Assembly: GCA_045642085.1 (NCBI GenBank)
Contig: JAZUIF010000082.1
Span: forward strand, 8,292-72,291
Direction: 5' to 3'
DNA from: UBA1723 sp045642085
GTDB lineage: Bacteria > Bacteroidota > Bacteroidia > Bacteroidales > Paludibacteraceae
Length of the DNA: 64,000 bases
In this document: one piece after another, positions 17,374 through 25,844 of the stretch
Position numbering within the stretch: the first letter of the stretch is position 1
How the letters are laid out: the number at the start of each line of letters is the position of its first letter
Translations under genes and position numbers: made by a program
Notes under the pieces: generated by a model
The model's database searches: none
Told to the model about the DNA's origin: nothing
Seen by the model: only the letters and a program-made list of their open reading frames with translations

Positions 17374-17487
17374 GGGCGGGCAGGTTTGAAACCTGCCCCT
17401 ACGATTGTAGGACGGCCGTAGGGGCGGGTTTCAATCCAGACCCTATGATTTTAGGGCGTCCGTAGGGGAGGGTTTCAAACCCTCCCG
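17374..17487. repeat. GC-rich palindromic repeat cluster
   Basis: Three related units in 114 bp of otherwise AT-rich DNA. 17378-17398 is a perfect 10-bp palindrome (GGGCAGGTTT-G-AAACCTGCCC). The middle unit (about 17416-17452) is a degraded relative with GTAGGGGCGGGTTTCAA. 17466-17486 is perfect again (GGGAGGGTTT-C-AAACCCTCCC). CCGTAGGGG and CCTACG/CCTATG link the units. It lies between priA and the ygiQ-like gene and may also work as a terminator hairpin for priA. Confidence 0.85.
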
Positions 17488-17513
17488 AAACAGAATAGAA
17501 AATATTAAAAATT

Positions 17514-19340
17514 ATGGCCAAAGAGTATAGACTTACAGATTTTCTGCCTACTACGAAGAAAGAGACAGATTTGAGAGGATGGGACGAAGTGGATGTCGTA
17601 CTGTTCTCTGGTGATGCGTATGTGGACCATCCTTCGTTTGCGGGAGCTGTGGTCGGCAGATGTTTGGAGTCGTACGGATTGCGTGTCGCTCTTGTGCCTC
17701 AACCAGATTGGCATGGCGACTATCGTGATTTTAAGAAATTTGGCAAACCAAGAATGTTTTTCGCAGTATCGTCTGGTTGTATGGATTCCATGGTCAACCA
17801 TTATACTGCTGGTTTGAGAAAACGTAGTGACGATGCCTATTCTCCGGATGGAAAAGCTGGTTTCAGACCAGATCGTTGCACTACTGTCTACACAAAGATA
17901 TTGAAGGAACTCTACCCGGATGTGCCCGTAGTGATTGGAGGAATCGAGGCTAGTTTGCGTCGACTTTCTCATTATGATTATTGGGATGATACCTTGATGC
18001 CGACAATTCTGGCAACTTGTGGAGCTGATTTGCTAATCTATGGTATGGGTGAACTTCCTCTGAAAGAGATCGCTACACGTTGCAAGAATGGAGAATCCAT
18101 TTTTGATATGCACGACGTGCTACAGACTTCCTATATCATCGAGGGAAATAAGATTCCAGATTACGATGGTGAAACTTTTGAGCTTTTCCCTCATTATGAG
18201 GTGGTTAAAGACAAGGTCAAGCATGCGAAGAATTTCCGTGTGATAGAGGAGGAGAGTAATAAGATGGTTGCTCAGCGACTTGTGCAACGTCTGGATAAAA
18301 ACCATACTGTCATTGTCAATCCACCTTATCCGGTGATGGAATCAAAGGATTTGGATGCTTCGTTTGACTTGCCATACACTCGTCTGCCACATCCTAAATA
18401 TAAAGGCAAACGAATTCCAGCCTACGATATGATCAAGTTCAGTATCAATATCCACAGAGGCTGTTTCGGAGGTTGTTCGTTCTGTGCAATCAGTGCTCAC
18501 CAAGGCAAACATATCACTTCACGTAGCAAGGAGAGCATCATGAGAGAGGTGAAGGAGGTATGCGAACATCCAGAATTCAAGGGTTATCTGTCGGATTTGG
18601 GTGGACCAAGTGCGAATATGTATGAGATGCGTGGACGAAATCAAGAGTTGTGCATGAAGTGTAAGAGACCAAGTTGTGCATTCCCGAAGGTTTGTCCGAA
18701 CATGAATACCGACCATTCATCGTTGATTGCACTATATAAGGAGGTCGACAAACTACAGAAGATCAAGAAATCATTTATCGGTAGTGGTGTTCGCTACGAC
18801 CTTTTGCTTCACGAAGATAAAGATCCTAAGGCTAATGCAAGCCATAAGGCTTATGCAGAGGAGTTGATCACCAACCATGTGAGTGGACGTCTGAAAGTAG
18901 CTCCAGAGCATACAGAGGATGGCGTGCTGAATATGATTCGTAAACCAAGTTTCACGCAGTTTGAGACATTCAAGAAAGAGTTTGACCGAATCTGTACAAA
19001 AGCAGGTCTACGACAGCAGATTATCCCATATTTCATCAGTTCGCATCCCGGATGTCATCGTGTCGACATGGCGATGTTGGCCGCGCGAACAAAAGCAATG
19101 GGATTCAACTTGGAGCAGGTGCAGGATTTCACACCAACACCGATGACCTTTGCGACAGAGATGTACTACACAGGCATTAATCCGTACACTTTAGAGAAAG
19201 TCTATACTCCACGCACAAAGAAAGATAAAGAGGATCAGAAAAAATTCTTCTTCTGGTACAAGAAAGAGTATAAGAATGAGATCATCCGTGATTTGAGAAG
19301 TTTGGGTAGAGCAGATATTATCAAGAAATTGTTCGGATAA
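17514..19340 (+). CDS. YgiQ-family radical SAM protein
   Basis: 608 residues. The N-terminal cobalamin-binding-like domain is recognisable (V-D-V-V-L-F-S-G-D-A-Y-V-D-H-P-S-F-A-G), as is the I-G-G-I-E-A-S-L-R-R segment near 142. The radical SAM core has the cluster motif G-C-F-G-G-C-S-F-C near residue 318-326 (C-x3-C-x2-C). Extra cysteines follow in M-K-C-K-R-P-S-C-A-F-P-K-V-C-P, a feature of this UPF0313/YgiQ family. The C-terminal part has the P-T-P-M-T...Y-Y-T-G-I-N-P segment. Its reaction is not established. It follows the GC-rich repeat cluster and precedes a J-domain gene by 32 bp. Confidence 0.93.
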   Translation: MAKEYRLTDFLPTTKKETDLRGWDEVDVVLFSGDAYVDHPSFAGAVVGRCLESYGLRVALVPQPDWHGDYRDFKKFGKPRMFFAVSSGCMDSMVNHYTAGLRKRSDDAYSPDGKAGFRPDRCTTVYTKILKELYPDVPVVIGGIEASLRRLSHYDYWDDTLMPTILATCGADLLIYGMGELPLKEIATRCKNGESIFDMHDVLQTSYIIEGNKIPDYDGETFELFPHYEVVKDKVKHAKNFRVIEEESNKMVAQRLVQRLDKNHTVIVNPPYPVMESKDLDASFDLPYTRLPHPKYKGKRIPAYDMIKFSINIHRGCFGGCSFCAISAHQGKHITSRSKESIMREVKEVCEHPEFKGYLSDLGGPSANMYEMRGRNQELCMKCKRPSCAFPKVCPNMNTDHSSLIALYKEVDKLQKIKKSFIGSGVRYDLLLHEDKDPKANASHKAYAEELITNHVSGRLKVAPEHTEDGVLNMIRKPSFTQFETFKKEFDRICTKAGLRQQIIPYFISSHPGCHRVDMAMLAARTKAMGFNLEQVQDFTPTPMTFATEMYYTGINPYTLEKVYTPRTKKDKEDQKKFFFWYKKEYKNEIIRDLRSLGRADIIKKLFG

Positions 19341-19372
19341 ACTTGTGATAATTTGGTGACGATAAAATTGAT

Positions 19373-20305
19373 ATGATAACTGAAGAATATTCAAAATGGA
19401 TATCTCTATTAAAGAATGAGATAAACAGAATTAAAATAGAAAATATAGTAGTGGGGCTGTTGGTCGTTGCTGCTTTCTGTACCATGCTATATATTGGAAA
19501 CGTATTCTATTTTTATTTGTTTTTAGCATCTCCTTTTATCATTATTATCTTCGCATTTCTAAGGATGAGAAAAGAGTTAGTGTTTGTATCTGAAGACAAA
19601 TCAAAAAAGTTTGAATTGTACAAGAATTGTGAGAAAATGGCCAAAGTGTTTAATTGCATGGCCGAATTAAATCCTTCATGTGATACTGGATATGCTATTT
19701 TCAAATATTATTCAAACAAGCAATTCATGTTTGAGAATATTGTAGATCTAAATTATGCCTACTATGGAAAGGCTGGACTTATCCTCTTAGCAATGAGTCA
19801 GACAAAAGCTGATGTATCTGAATTGGATTCTTTTGCTAAGTTGGACGTTAAAGATCGCCTAAAGTTGTTAGATGGATTATTCTGCCTTGCAATAGCAGAA
19901 GACGGAATTAAGTTAGATGAATGGCAGTTTCTTCTTGCTGCTATCAAACGTTTGAAATTGAATAAATTCTATACCGCAGATTATATAAAACGATTTGCAC
20001 CTCTGCGTACAGAGTGGACTGATGAGGAACAAGAAGAAATAAGAAAAGAGAATGAGAGACGTGAACAGCAGAGACGAGCATGTAGAGAGTCTGAATCTTC
20101 TGACTCACAAAAACCATTACTTCATCAATACTATGTGGAATTAGGTTTGAATGACAACGCCTCTTATGAAGAAGTGCGTAAGGCATATCATGCATTGGCG
20201 ATGCAACATCATCCAGATCTTCCTAAGAATGCCGACAGACAACAGGAATGTCAGGATATGATGGTGAAGATTAATCTGGCCTATTCCAAGATTATGGACA
20301 GATAA
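19373..20305 (+). CDS. Membrane-anchored J-domain (DnaJ-like) protein with TerB-like middle
   Basis: 310 residues. Two hydrophobic helices at about 26-63 (V-V-G-L-L-V-V-A-A-F... and Y-L-F-L-A-S-P-F-I-I-I-I-F) anchor the protein. The middle (about 125-205) is helical with L-A-I-A-E-D-G-I-K-L-D-E-W, reminiscent of TerB/DjlA-type domains. A charged linker (E-E-Q-E-E-I-R-K-E-N-E-R-R) precedes a C-terminal J domain at about 245-310 with the essential H-P-D (H-H-P-D-L-P). The layout resembles DjlA, with the J domain at the C-terminus, so it probably recruits DnaK at the inner membrane. Convergent with the next gene. Confidence 0.82.
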   Translation: MITEEYSKWISLLKNEINRIKIENIVVGLLVVAAFCTMLYIGNVFYFYLFLASPFIIIIFAFLRMRKELVFVSEDKSKKFELYKNCEKMAKVFNCMAELNPSCDTGYAIFKYYSNKQFMFENIVDLNYAYYGKAGLILLAMSQTKADVSELDSFAKLDVKDRLKLLDGLFCLAIAEDGIKLDEWQFLLAAIKRLKLNKFYTADYIKRFAPLRTEWTDEEQEEIRKENERREQQRRACRESESSDSQKPLLHQYYVELGLNDNASYEEVRKAYHALAMQHHPDLPKNADRQQECQDMMVKINLAYSKIMDR

Positions 20306-20405
20306 TTATCGAAAATTAAGCCAACAGAATCAAAATTAATATAAAGCTCTTTTCGTATGTGGCAAAATTAGAGATTAAATAAATCTATTGGTATTATTAA
20401 TAGTT

Positions 20406-21677
20406 TTAAAAATACTCTTTTTCTTTGTTATCGTACCATAATATATCCCAATATGATTCTCCTACATGACTATATCTGCCGAAATTTGGATCATTTTTTC
20501 TTTTCTCACCATCTTGTTCAATTGTGAATTTAAAAGTTATAGAAATATTATCTCGTTTCAACAAATCTTCAAAAACATTGGGAGCTAAAGTATCGCTATT
20601 ATATGTAGTTGCCATTATATTATCCATCATACCCCATCTTTTAATTTCATATGATACAACTTTACATTTATCTTCCAAACTACTGTCATAAATGATTCGT
20701 ATGGGTTTGTTGTAATCTACAGGTATTTTTCTCAAATCATCCAGACTTGTGTTGAAATCGTCTAATATACGTATCAAACCTGTAGTGTCGGTAAGTTGGA
20801 GTTTACCTCCATATATATGCTCAGGTACAGGTTTCAACTGATAAGTCTTGGAACCTAAGAGTTGATTAGTGTTATTGTCATAAACCCTGACAGTCAGATC
20901 TTTATCGTCGGTTGTTAATTTACTTACACTGAATTTCCTTGCTCTTTTCCAATGGGCATTAGAACTTTCTACTCTAAATTTAAGGACACCCCTGTCTGCA
21001 ACTACTCGATAAATAGATGAAGGCTTTTTTCTTGTTCTTAAATAAAGAGTTTTGTCATCTATTCTTTGAATGGATGTGTTCTTGAATATGTCATTGACGC
21101 TCTTTTTATCGTAAGCTTTATTTTTTGAAGGGTCGAAAATCGAGTAAAAATCTCCGGTTGTATAACATTCTTTTGGTCCTACAATCATAATATTGCTGAC
21201 ATAGTTTGCACCTGGTTGAGCTTCTACACCTTCATACGTAAAAGCATTAAGAGAATAGTTCTTTTCTCCTAATATTTCGTTCGTTTTATAGTTGTAAATC
21301 TTGATGTTGATTTGCTCCTCCAATTTGTCTAATCCTCCTACTTGCCATGTTATAGGATGAATTGGATTCTTGTAATTGTCATCTTCACCTTCAAAATAAA
21401 TATAGCCTTTATCTGATGCTATTTTCAATGGTTTGTTAGGATTGCTTTTGGAAGTAAGCAAAAGTTCTCTATCATTTAACCTTTTTATATTACATTCTCC
21501 GGTCAACAAAATCTTATATCCTTGATTGTCGACCAAATCCCTTGTGTCGGCACCAGTCACACAATCATTTTTGACAATCCAAAGAGTTAGTTCATCATCA
21601 AATTCAGTTTGTGCGTTTAACGTAAATGGCATCAAGGCAACCAGAATCAAAGTGAATATGTAGAAGGTCCTTTTCAT
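20406..21677 (-). CDS. Secreted protein with two GldM-C-like domains
   Basis: 423 residues from ATG 21677 (M-K-R-T-F-Y-I-F...); the frame is open to 21698, but only this start gives a clean signal peptide ending L-N-A-Q. The mature part contains two related repeats (about 35-145 and 155-275). Each has an I-x-R-(L/I)-(N/D)-D motif, V/A-x-D-(K/R)-G-x-(I/L), and a closing I-K-I-Y-N-Y-x-T-N-E-I-L-G / V-R-V-Y-D-N-N-T-N-Q-L-L-G strand. The second repeat ends S-K-T-Y-Q-L-K-P-V-P-E and is followed by V-V-S-Y-E-I and I-T-F-K-F-T-I. That order resembles the C-terminal domains of the gliding/T9SS motor protein GldM, without its membrane helix. This is inference. The gene upstream (21719-22528) is a shorter relative. 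Confidence 0.6.
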   Translation of the reverse strand: MKRTFYIFTLILVALMPFTLNAQTEFDDELTLWIVKNDCVTGADTRDLVDNQGYKILLTGECNIKRLNDRELLLTSKSNPNKPLKIASDKGYIYFEGEDDNYKNPIHPITWQVGGLDKLEEQINIKIYNYKTNEILGEKNYSLNAFTYEGVEAQPGANYVSNIMIVGPKECYTTGDFYSIFDPSKNKAYDKKSVNDIFKNTSIQRIDDKTLYLRTRKKPSSIYRVVADRGVLKFRVESSNAHWKRARKFSVSKLTTDDKDLTVRVYDNNTNQLLGSKTYQLKPVPEHIYGGKLQLTDTTGLIRILDDFNTSLDDLRKIPVDYNKPIRIIYDSSLEDKCKVVSYEIKRWGMMDNIMATTYNSDTLAPNVFEDLLKRDNISITFKFTIEQDGEKRKNDPNFGRYSHVGESYWDILWYDNKEKEYF

Positions 21678-21718
21678 TAATCCTAAATATATATGCAACT
21701 GCTGTTTAAATGACAGAC

Positions 21719-22528
21719 TTATTTCTCAATCTTTATAGGAGTAGCATGATATTCTTTGCCGTCTTTTATGTAAACAGCATCAATATAATAGATATCTCCA
21801 AGAGTGATTTTCTTGATAATCTCGTAAGATAGAGTATCACCAGCGAAACTACGCCATGGATGGATAGATTTACTATGGTTTTTTAGTGAGAATCCCTGAA
21901 TCTTGTATTCCTTTTCTCCCCAACCATCGTCGACTTTAATCTGTAGTGGCTTTTTCTGGTTCATTTTCAATTTTGAAATTGGTTTGTCTACCACATTGGT
22001 TTTACCTTTTAAGTCAACATAATATAGAGTTGGAGTGTCAATATGGATGATGTTAGGTTTCAAAATATATTTTGTTTGGCCTAACAGCTTATTTGTAGAG
22101 TGGTGATAAACACTTACTGTTATCTCCTTGTCGTTTTTGGTCAATTTGTTGACGCTCCACTGAGTCAAGCCAATTGGTTTTTGGAATTCACCTTCTAGAT
22201 AATTGCCCTGAGTGTTTTTGCTGGCACTTATTCTTCCTTTGTCGACAACTAGTCTTACTTCAGTATCTTTGACAGGAGCACCTGGATAATCTCTTGATTT
22301 TAATAGTATTGTTTTATCGTCAAGTCTCTTGATATTGTCGATGTAGTTGAAATATAATTTAAAATCTGCTTGATTAAATAGATGAATGTCTCCGCTTGTA
22401 TATCCATCTGTAGGATTGACCATAAATGGCCAATTTTCTTTTGTTTCAGTTGTTTGCGACATCGCAATGTTCCCAAAAGGGATCAGAGAGAAAAGGACTA
22501 ATGCAAATGATAATAAATTTTTTTTCAT
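21719..22528 (-). CDS. Secreted protein with one GldM-C-like domain
   Basis: 269 residues with a signal peptide (M-K-K-N-L-L-S-F-A-L... ending A-M-S-Q). One copy of the repeat seen in the neighbour: I-K-R-L-D-D-K-T-I-L-L-K-S near 67, V-V-D-K-G-R-I near 95, T-V-S-V-Y-H-H-S-T-N-K-L-L-G near 137 and Y-I-L-K-P after it, then Y-K-I-Q-G-F-S-L and a final Y-I-D-A-V-Y-I strand. It is paralogous to the adjacent 20406-21677 protein, which starts 41 bp after its stop on the same strand; both probably come from one transcript starting at the 22555-22585 promoter. The role is unknown. Confidence 0.6.
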   Translation of the reverse strand: MKKNLLSFALVLFSLIPFGNIAMSQTTETKENWPFMVNPTDGYTSGDIHLFNQADFKLYFNYIDNIKRLDDKTILLKSRDYPGAPVKDTEVRLVVDKGRISASKNTQGNYLEGEFQKPIGLTQWSVNKLTKNDKEITVSVYHHSTNKLLGQTKYILKPNIIHIDTPTLYYVDLKGKTNVVDKPISKLKMNQKKPLQIKVDDGWGEKEYKIQGFSLKNHSKSIHPWRSFAGDTLSYEIIKKITLGDIYYIDAVYIKDGKEYHATPIKIEK

Positions 22529-22554
22529 TTTGGTAGTTTGCTACAAATTTTTCG

Positions 22555-22585
22555 CAAAAGTATCTCTTTTATCGCTATTTGGCAA
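22555..22585 (-). promoter_or_regulatory. Promoter of the GldM-like secreted pair
   Basis: On the minus strand, TTG (22585-22583), a 20-bp spacer and TACTTTTG (22562-22555), 26 bp before the ATG at 22528. Confidence 0.65.
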
Positions 22586-22654
22586 TATACTTAACATTCT
22601 TTAAGTAAAAAGAATTTGTTATATCATTTCTGATGATATGAGTAGGGAATATAA

Positions 22655-22690
22655 ATAATGAGAGACGCCATATTTGACGTCTCTCATTAT
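22655..22690 (-). terminator. Hairpin terminator after the DUF4332 gene
   Basis: Perfect 13-bp arms ATAATGAGAGACG (22655-22667) and CGTCTCTCATTAT (22678-22690) with a 10-nt loop, just past the stop at 22712. The minus-strand 3' side is AT-rich rather than a pure T run. Confidence 0.75.
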
Positions 22691-22711
22691 AATTTTGAAA
22701 TCTTAGTAAGA

Positions 22712-23119
22712 TTAATAAGTCATTTTTGGCTCAAGCTCACCAGCCTGTTTGATCATGTCCTCAAGCTGAGAAACAGTAGGGACACGACGAGTAAGCTTCT
22801 TCTCTGCGTTAGTTGCCTCCATTGTAGCGTGAAGGTTCTCAGCCTTACGGTGACGAAGCTCCTTTACAGTGTCTACACCAGATGCCTCAAGCAACTCTGC
22901 AAACTGTCCTGCGATTCCTTTGATACGGAATAGGTCTGCGTGGTTAGTCCACTTCAAGATCAAAGAATCAGAAATACCTGTCTTCTCAGCCATTTCCTTT
23001 CTTCCCTTTGGTGAAGCGCATGCCTCAAGAAGAGCCTCTGTTGTGCGGATACCTGCTGCCTGTAGCTTCTTTGCGTATGCTTCTCCTACGCCTTCGATGT
23101 CGATAATACTGTGTGACAT
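22712..23119 (-). CDS. DUF4332 helix-hairpin-helix protein
   Basis: 135 residues, small and soluble. Two helix-hairpin-helix-type motifs are visible: I-E-G-V-G-E-A-Y-A-K-K-L-Q-A-A-G near residue 8-23, and I-K-G-I-A-G-Q-F-A-E-L-L-E-A-S-G near 67-82. Each is followed by T-x-x-x-L-L / V-K-E-L-R-H. This tandem HhH arrangement is the DUF4332 family, which is related to DNA-binding HhH and photosystem/nuclease-associated folds. No catalytic residues are recognisable. It is monocistronic, with its own promoter (23195-23226) and terminator (22655-22690). Confidence 0.85.
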   Translation of the reverse strand: MSHSIIDIEGVGEAYAKKLQAAGIRTTEALLEACASPKGRKEMAEKTGISDSLILKWTNHADLFRIKGIAGQFAELLEASGVDTVKELRHRKAENLHATMEATNAEKKLTRRVPTVSQLEDMIKQAGELEPKMTY

Positions 23120-23194
23120 ATTTTTTCCTTTTTAGTTAATATTCAAATCCATTTGATTGATAAGGATTATTTGTTTTCTCTTATCTTTCTTTAA

Positions 23195-23226
23195 CAAATT
23201 TATCTATGCAGATTCTTTTTTCCAAA
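23195..23226 (-). promoter_or_regulatory. Promoter of the DUF4332 gene
   Basis: Minus strand: TTTG (23226-23223), a 20-bp spacer and TAAATTTG (23202-23195); about 70 nt of leader before the ATG. Confidence 0.7.
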
Positions 23227-23295
23227 CAATATTTCTATAATTTATCATAAAGTTGCTATCTAACATAATAAATCGGTCAAATGGATTTCAATATT

Positions 23296-23892
23296 TTAGT
23301 TCTGTTTCTTCGGCATAACTTGGTCGCCTCCAATAGTGATATATGATGGGAAGCGTAGTGTGTCTTTGCCAAAGGTAAAGAAGGGTTTGATCGCAACCTT
23401 CACACGGCTGGCATCGGCATTGTCTGTTGCCAAATCCATCGCCATCTCTGCCATTTGCTGAAGTTTCTTGTCTTTCACAGCGTCATAGAAATTGAGTGTG
23501 ACTGGCAACGAAACTATATCATCTGATTTGGCGTCAATCTTGACTTTATCTTTTGTTGTGCCTTCAAGCATCTGCTGGTCGTCAATATACAGAATATAGT
23601 CCATGCCGTCAAGTTGAGCGGCTTGGTCGTTGGGGTTGTGAACCTTCATATTGACGTTCATGTCGAGCATCAAACTGTGTTGAGCGTATCCTGCCATCAA
23701 AACTGCTATGTCTGCTAATTTCAAGTTTTTATAGGATTTCTTGTCGCTTAGATCTATGTTTCCAAGTTTGACGTCGGAAATGCTCTTAAACTGGAATTTG
23801 CAGTCAGCAATGTTTTTCAATCCTGTCACTGAGGAGCAACAAGATAGAGTTGCGATGACAAGGGCCACCAATGCTATTTTAATTGTTTTCAT
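23296..23892 (-). CDS. LEA14-like lipoprotein
   Basis: 198 residues from ATG 23892; upstream codons to 23949 run through a hairpin and lack a signal sequence. M-K-T-I-K-I-A-L-V-A-L...T-L-S-C-C is an SPII signal, so it is a probable lipoprotein. The body resembles LEA type 2/LEA14 (water-stress and hypersensitive response) beta-sandwich domains: a V-N-M-K-V-H-N-P-N strand near residue 90, followed by a Y-I-L-Y-I-D-D segment and a final I-K-P-F-F-T-F strand. The function in bacteria is unknown. It lies 137 bp downstream of ispG with folded DNA between them. Confidence 0.7.
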   Translation of the reverse strand: MKTIKIALVALVIATLSCCSSVTGLKNIADCKFQFKSISDVKLGNIDLSDKKSYKNLKLADIAVLMAGYAQHSLMLDMNVNMKVHNPNDQAAQLDGMDYILYIDDQQMLEGTTKDKVKIDAKSDDIVSLPVTLNFYDAVKDKKLQQMAEMAMDLATDNADASRVKVAIKPFFTFGKDTLRFPSYITIGGDQVMPKKQN

Positions 23893-23923
23893 TTCTTTAA
23901 TTATATGTTTTTGCGAATTATTT

Positions 23924-24000
23924 AGGCCACGGTAGACAATCGTTTTCAACGATAGTTAACCATGGCCTAGTATGAAAACCGTTCCACGGTTTGGGGAACG
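23924..24000 (-). promoter_or_regulatory. Hairpin cluster between ispG and the lipoprotein, with competing stems
   Basis: Nested hairpin 23924-23968: outer AGGCCACGGT/ACCATGGCCT (one mismatch) and perfect inner ATCGTT-TTC-AACGAT. Next to it, AACCGT (23977-23982) pairs with ACGGTT (23986-23991), while the overlapping CGTTCC (23980-23985) pairs instead with GGAACG (23995-24000). These two foldings exclude each other. Confidence 0.6.
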
Positions 24001-24002
24001 AT

Positions 24003-24028
24003 AATTATGAATTATGCATTATGAATTG
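24003..24028. repeat. Short tandem repeat next to the ispG stop codon
   Basis: AATTATG-AATTATG-CATTATG-AATTG, abutting the last codon of ispG. Short AT-rich tandem repeats of this kind also occur at 29625-29654 and 52431-52455. Confidence 0.6.
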
Positions 24029-25834
24029 TTAAGCATCTTTCCAGTCTCCGTTTCTCTTGATTAATTCGATCAATTTATCTACGGCTTCGTCCTCTGGAAT
24101 CAATTTCTCAATGCATTCCTGTTTCTTGTATAGGTTGACTTTGCCACGTGCTGAGCCTACATATCCGTAGTCGGCGTCTGCCATCTCTCCTGGACCGTTG
24201 ACGATGCATCCCATCACTCCGATCTTCAATCCTGTCAAGTGTGATGTCTTGGCTTTGATTTTTGCCAATGTCGACTGTAGATCGTAGAGTGTACGTCCAC
24301 AGCTTGGACATGAGATGTATTCGGTCTTGACTACTCTTGTACGTGTGGCTTGAAGGATTCCGAAGGCTACAGAAAGTGATTCTTTCAATTTGGATTTGAT
24401 GCAGATTCCGCTTGGCAAATGGTCGATGAAAAAGATTCCGTTGTCGGCTCCTGCACATACCTGTAATTCTCCGCAGTCTGTTGTGTCGTATGCCGACTCA
24501 AGGACGACTGGGTTGCTCTTGCCTAAAGCAGTAAGCATCACGAAGATGTTGCGTCGACTTGCAACGTCATTCATGCTTGAATCTGATTTGATTATCAAGA
24601 CTACATCATCAGCAACACTTTTTAATACTGCTTCTGTGGCTTCTTCATACGATAACTGAAGGAATTTGTAGTCTGCTTTCGCGTCGGCAATCTTAGAAAT
24701 CTCATTGGCTGAGAATAATGGGTGGCAATTTGTCTCGCCTTTCCAATTTGCAAATGGGACTATCTGTGCTGCGTTAAGACTTGCATCAAACTTGTCTCTT
24801 GAAACGAAATCTGGTTTCAAACCGTCTATCTCAGCAAACTCAGAGATCACCACTGGCACTTTGCCATCTCCGATGATTCCGATTCTGTTTAGTTTTCTTG
24901 CTGAAAGCTTACAGATTTCTTTCAACGCATATTCACCGTTAGCAGTGGATTTCTTCGCTACCTTTGAATTGATATAATCAGCAAGTGATTTTGCCACAGG
25001 AATTTCGCACTCTGGATCCTCACTCAATGAGACGCGGATTGTGTCGCCAATTCCATCGTAAAGCAAAGCACCGATACCTGCCGCACTCTTCACACGTCCA
25101 TCCTCACCGGCTCCAGCCTCAGTCACACCAAGGTGGATAGGGTAGTGAAGGTCTTCATTCTCCATTCTCTCCACAAGCAGACGGACAGTCTGAACCATGA
25201 TGATTACGTTGGATGCCTTGATTGAGATCACCACGTCGTTGAAACTCTCTGATTTACATATTCTCAAGAACTCAAGGCACGACTCTACCATACCGTTGGA
25301 TGTGTCGCCGTAGCGTGATAGGATTCGGTCGGATAGGGAACCGTGGTTTACACCGATTCTTATGGCAGTCTTATGCTCTTTGCAGATATTCAAGAATGGC
25401 ACGAAACGGTCGCGGATTTTCTGCAACTCAGCTGCGTACTCCTCGTCTGTATATTCAAATCTCTTCTGTGTATGAACACTGTCGACATAGTTGCCTGGAT
25501 TGATTCTCACCTTCTCAACATACTGAGCGGCAACGTCGGCTGCTGCAGGATTGAAGTGGATGTCTGCAACCAAAGGAACATTGCATCCAAGTTCTGCCAA
25601 TCTTTTCTCGATAAACTGAAGATTGTTAGCTTCTTTTTGACCTTGAGCTGTGAATCTGACAATCTCACCTCCAACATCAGCGATTCTTTTACATTGTTGT
25701 GCAGATGCTTCGATGTCGTTAGTGTCGGTGTTGGCCATCGACTGTAGACGGATTGGATTGTTTCCGCCAAGCAATACGTTTCCGATATGCACCTCAGTCG
25801 TCTGCCGACGGCTATATTTTAATATATTAATCAT
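24029..25834 (-). CDS. ispG: 4-hydroxy-3-methylbut-2-enyl diphosphate synthase (IspG/GcpE)
   Basis: 601 residues from ATG 25834 (M-I-N-I-L-K-Y-S-R-R). The upstream in-frame ATG at 25861 would overlap the preceding gene by 17 bp. It carries out the penultimate step of the MEP isoprenoid pathway using a [4Fe-4S] cluster. It is the long three-domain form of Bacteroidota, Chlamydia and plants: a TIM barrel (M-A-N-T-D-T-N-D... and V-A-D-I-H-F-N-P near 90), a large inserted domain (about 290-490), and the C-terminal cluster domain with S-C-P-S-C-G-R near residue 510 and G-V-M-G-C-I-V-N-G-P-G-E near 540. It follows the RelA/SpoT gene by 10 bp, so the two are likely co-transcribed. Confidence 0.96.
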   Translation of the reverse strand: MINILKYSRRQTTEVHIGNVLLGGNNPIRLQSMANTDTNDIEASAQQCKRIADVGGEIVRFTAQGQKEANNLQFIEKRLAELGCNVPLVADIHFNPAAADVAAQYVEKVRINPGNYVDSVHTQKRFEYTDEEYAAELQKIRDRFVPFLNICKEHKTAIRIGVNHGSLSDRILSRYGDTSNGMVESCLEFLRICKSESFNDVVISIKASNVIIMVQTVRLLVERMENEDLHYPIHLGVTEAGAGEDGRVKSAAGIGALLYDGIGDTIRVSLSEDPECEIPVAKSLADYINSKVAKKSTANGEYALKEICKLSARKLNRIGIIGDGKVPVVISEFAEIDGLKPDFVSRDKFDASLNAAQIVPFANWKGETNCHPLFSANEISKIADAKADYKFLQLSYEEATEAVLKSVADDVVLIIKSDSSMNDVASRRNIFVMLTALGKSNPVVLESAYDTTDCGELQVCAGADNGIFFIDHLPSGICIKSKLKESLSVAFGILQATRTRVVKTEYISCPSCGRTLYDLQSTLAKIKAKTSHLTGLKIGVMGCIVNGPGEMADADYGYVGSARGKVNLYKKQECIEKLIPEDEAVDKLIELIKRNGDWKDA

Positions 25835-25844
25835 ATTAATAGAT

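Noticed and set aside
17374..17487. Possible CRISPR array (repeats with short spacers)
   Set aside because: The units are palindromic, uneven in length and diverged, only three in number, with no cas genes nearby.
22658..22933. 91-codon plus-strand frame antisense to the DUF4332 gene
   Set aside because: It starts in the terminator hairpin and runs opposite a clear HhH protein.
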